From: Mangrovibacterium diazotrophicum
Lineage (GTDB): Bacteria > Bacteroidota > Bacteroidia > Bacteroidales > Prolixibacteraceae
DNA length: 64,000 nucleotides
Assembly: GCF_003610535.1 (NCBI RefSeq)
Contig: NZ_RAPN01000001.1
Coordinates: 1,537,320 to 1,601,319 of the forward strand
Reading direction: 5' to 3'
The notes below the pieces were generated by a model. The model was not told where the DNA came from, did no database searches, and was given only the letters and a program-made list of their open reading frames with translations. A program made the position numbers and the translations under genes. Position 1 is the stretch's first letter, and each line of letters begins with the position of its first letter. Shown piece by piece: positions 63,979-64,000 of this stretch.

Positions 63979-64000
63979 TTAGTTATCTTGACTCCAACCT
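63979..64000 (-). CDS. C-terminal end of an upstream gene (partial)
   Basis: The last bases read on the minus strand as GWSQDN and a stop (TAA at 63979-63981, followed directly by TAG). Such an end is common in SusD-like proteins, but six residues cannot identify it. The hairpin just downstream supports a real gene end. Confidence 0.35.

Noticed and set aside
1-64000. CRISPR arrays, insertion sequences, transposases, integrases, rRNA
   Set aside because: No regularly spaced short repeats and no reading frame with recombinase or transposase motifs were seen on either strand.

Overview
The window is a nearly gapless run of glycan-degradation genes from a member of the Bacteroidota. Three SusC/SusD outer-membrane pairs, two ECF sigma/FecR anti-sigma pairs and one hybrid two-component regulator sit among about 14 glycoside hydrolases, two esterases and several glycan-binding lipoproteins. 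One enzyme carries a type IX secretion sorting tail. The promoters I could find have the Bacteroidota -7 box (TAnnTTTG). T9SS, PKD and LamG modules and AraC-type HTCS regulation suggest a non-Bacteroidaceae lineage, for example Marinilabiliales/Prolixibacteraceae. That assignment is inference only. Every gene except the HTCS regulator is on the minus strand, so the operons read from high to low coordinates.

PUL A (about 21.3 kb down to 1, running off the left edge): ECF sigma, FecR, STN-type SusC, SusD, a terminator-like hairpin, an unassigned exported protein of 722 aa, a GH2 beta-galactosidase with a LamG insertion, a GH43, a 706-aa paralogue of the unassigned protein, a GH78-like rhamnosidase, an alpha/beta-hydrolase esterase, a LamG protein and a type B carboxylesterase. 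The enzymes imply a rhamnose-, galactose- and arabinose/xylose-containing, probably esterified glycan.

PUL B (33.6 to 21.4 kb): ECF sigma, FecR, STN-type SusC, SusD, a BACON lipoprotein with three 100-residue repeats, a hairpin, GH3, and a GH39-like clan-A enzyme followed by a terminator.

A 1-kb gene-free gap (33.6-34.6 kb) contains what looks like the 3' tail of a tRNA-Pro gene followed by a strong plus-strand terminator. This is a candidate integration junction or decayed RNA gene.

PUL C (34.6 to 61.9 kb): SusC without an STN domain, SusD, two PKD lipoproteins sharing a C-terminal module, GH30 and a nucleoside-hydrolase-like protein. The plus-strand HTCS follows, then two further minus-strand operons: GH2 - T9SS-secreted clan-A enzyme - GH27, and a double GH43 - GH2. 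The enzyme set fits a galactan such as type II arabinogalactan (inference). Three PUL C promoters carry the same 21-22-nt direct repeat, each exactly 26 nt from a TAnnTTTG box. This is the probable HTCS operator, and the regulon can be read directly from the sequence. A GH28 gene, a decayed GH27-like tail and the end of another gene close the window.
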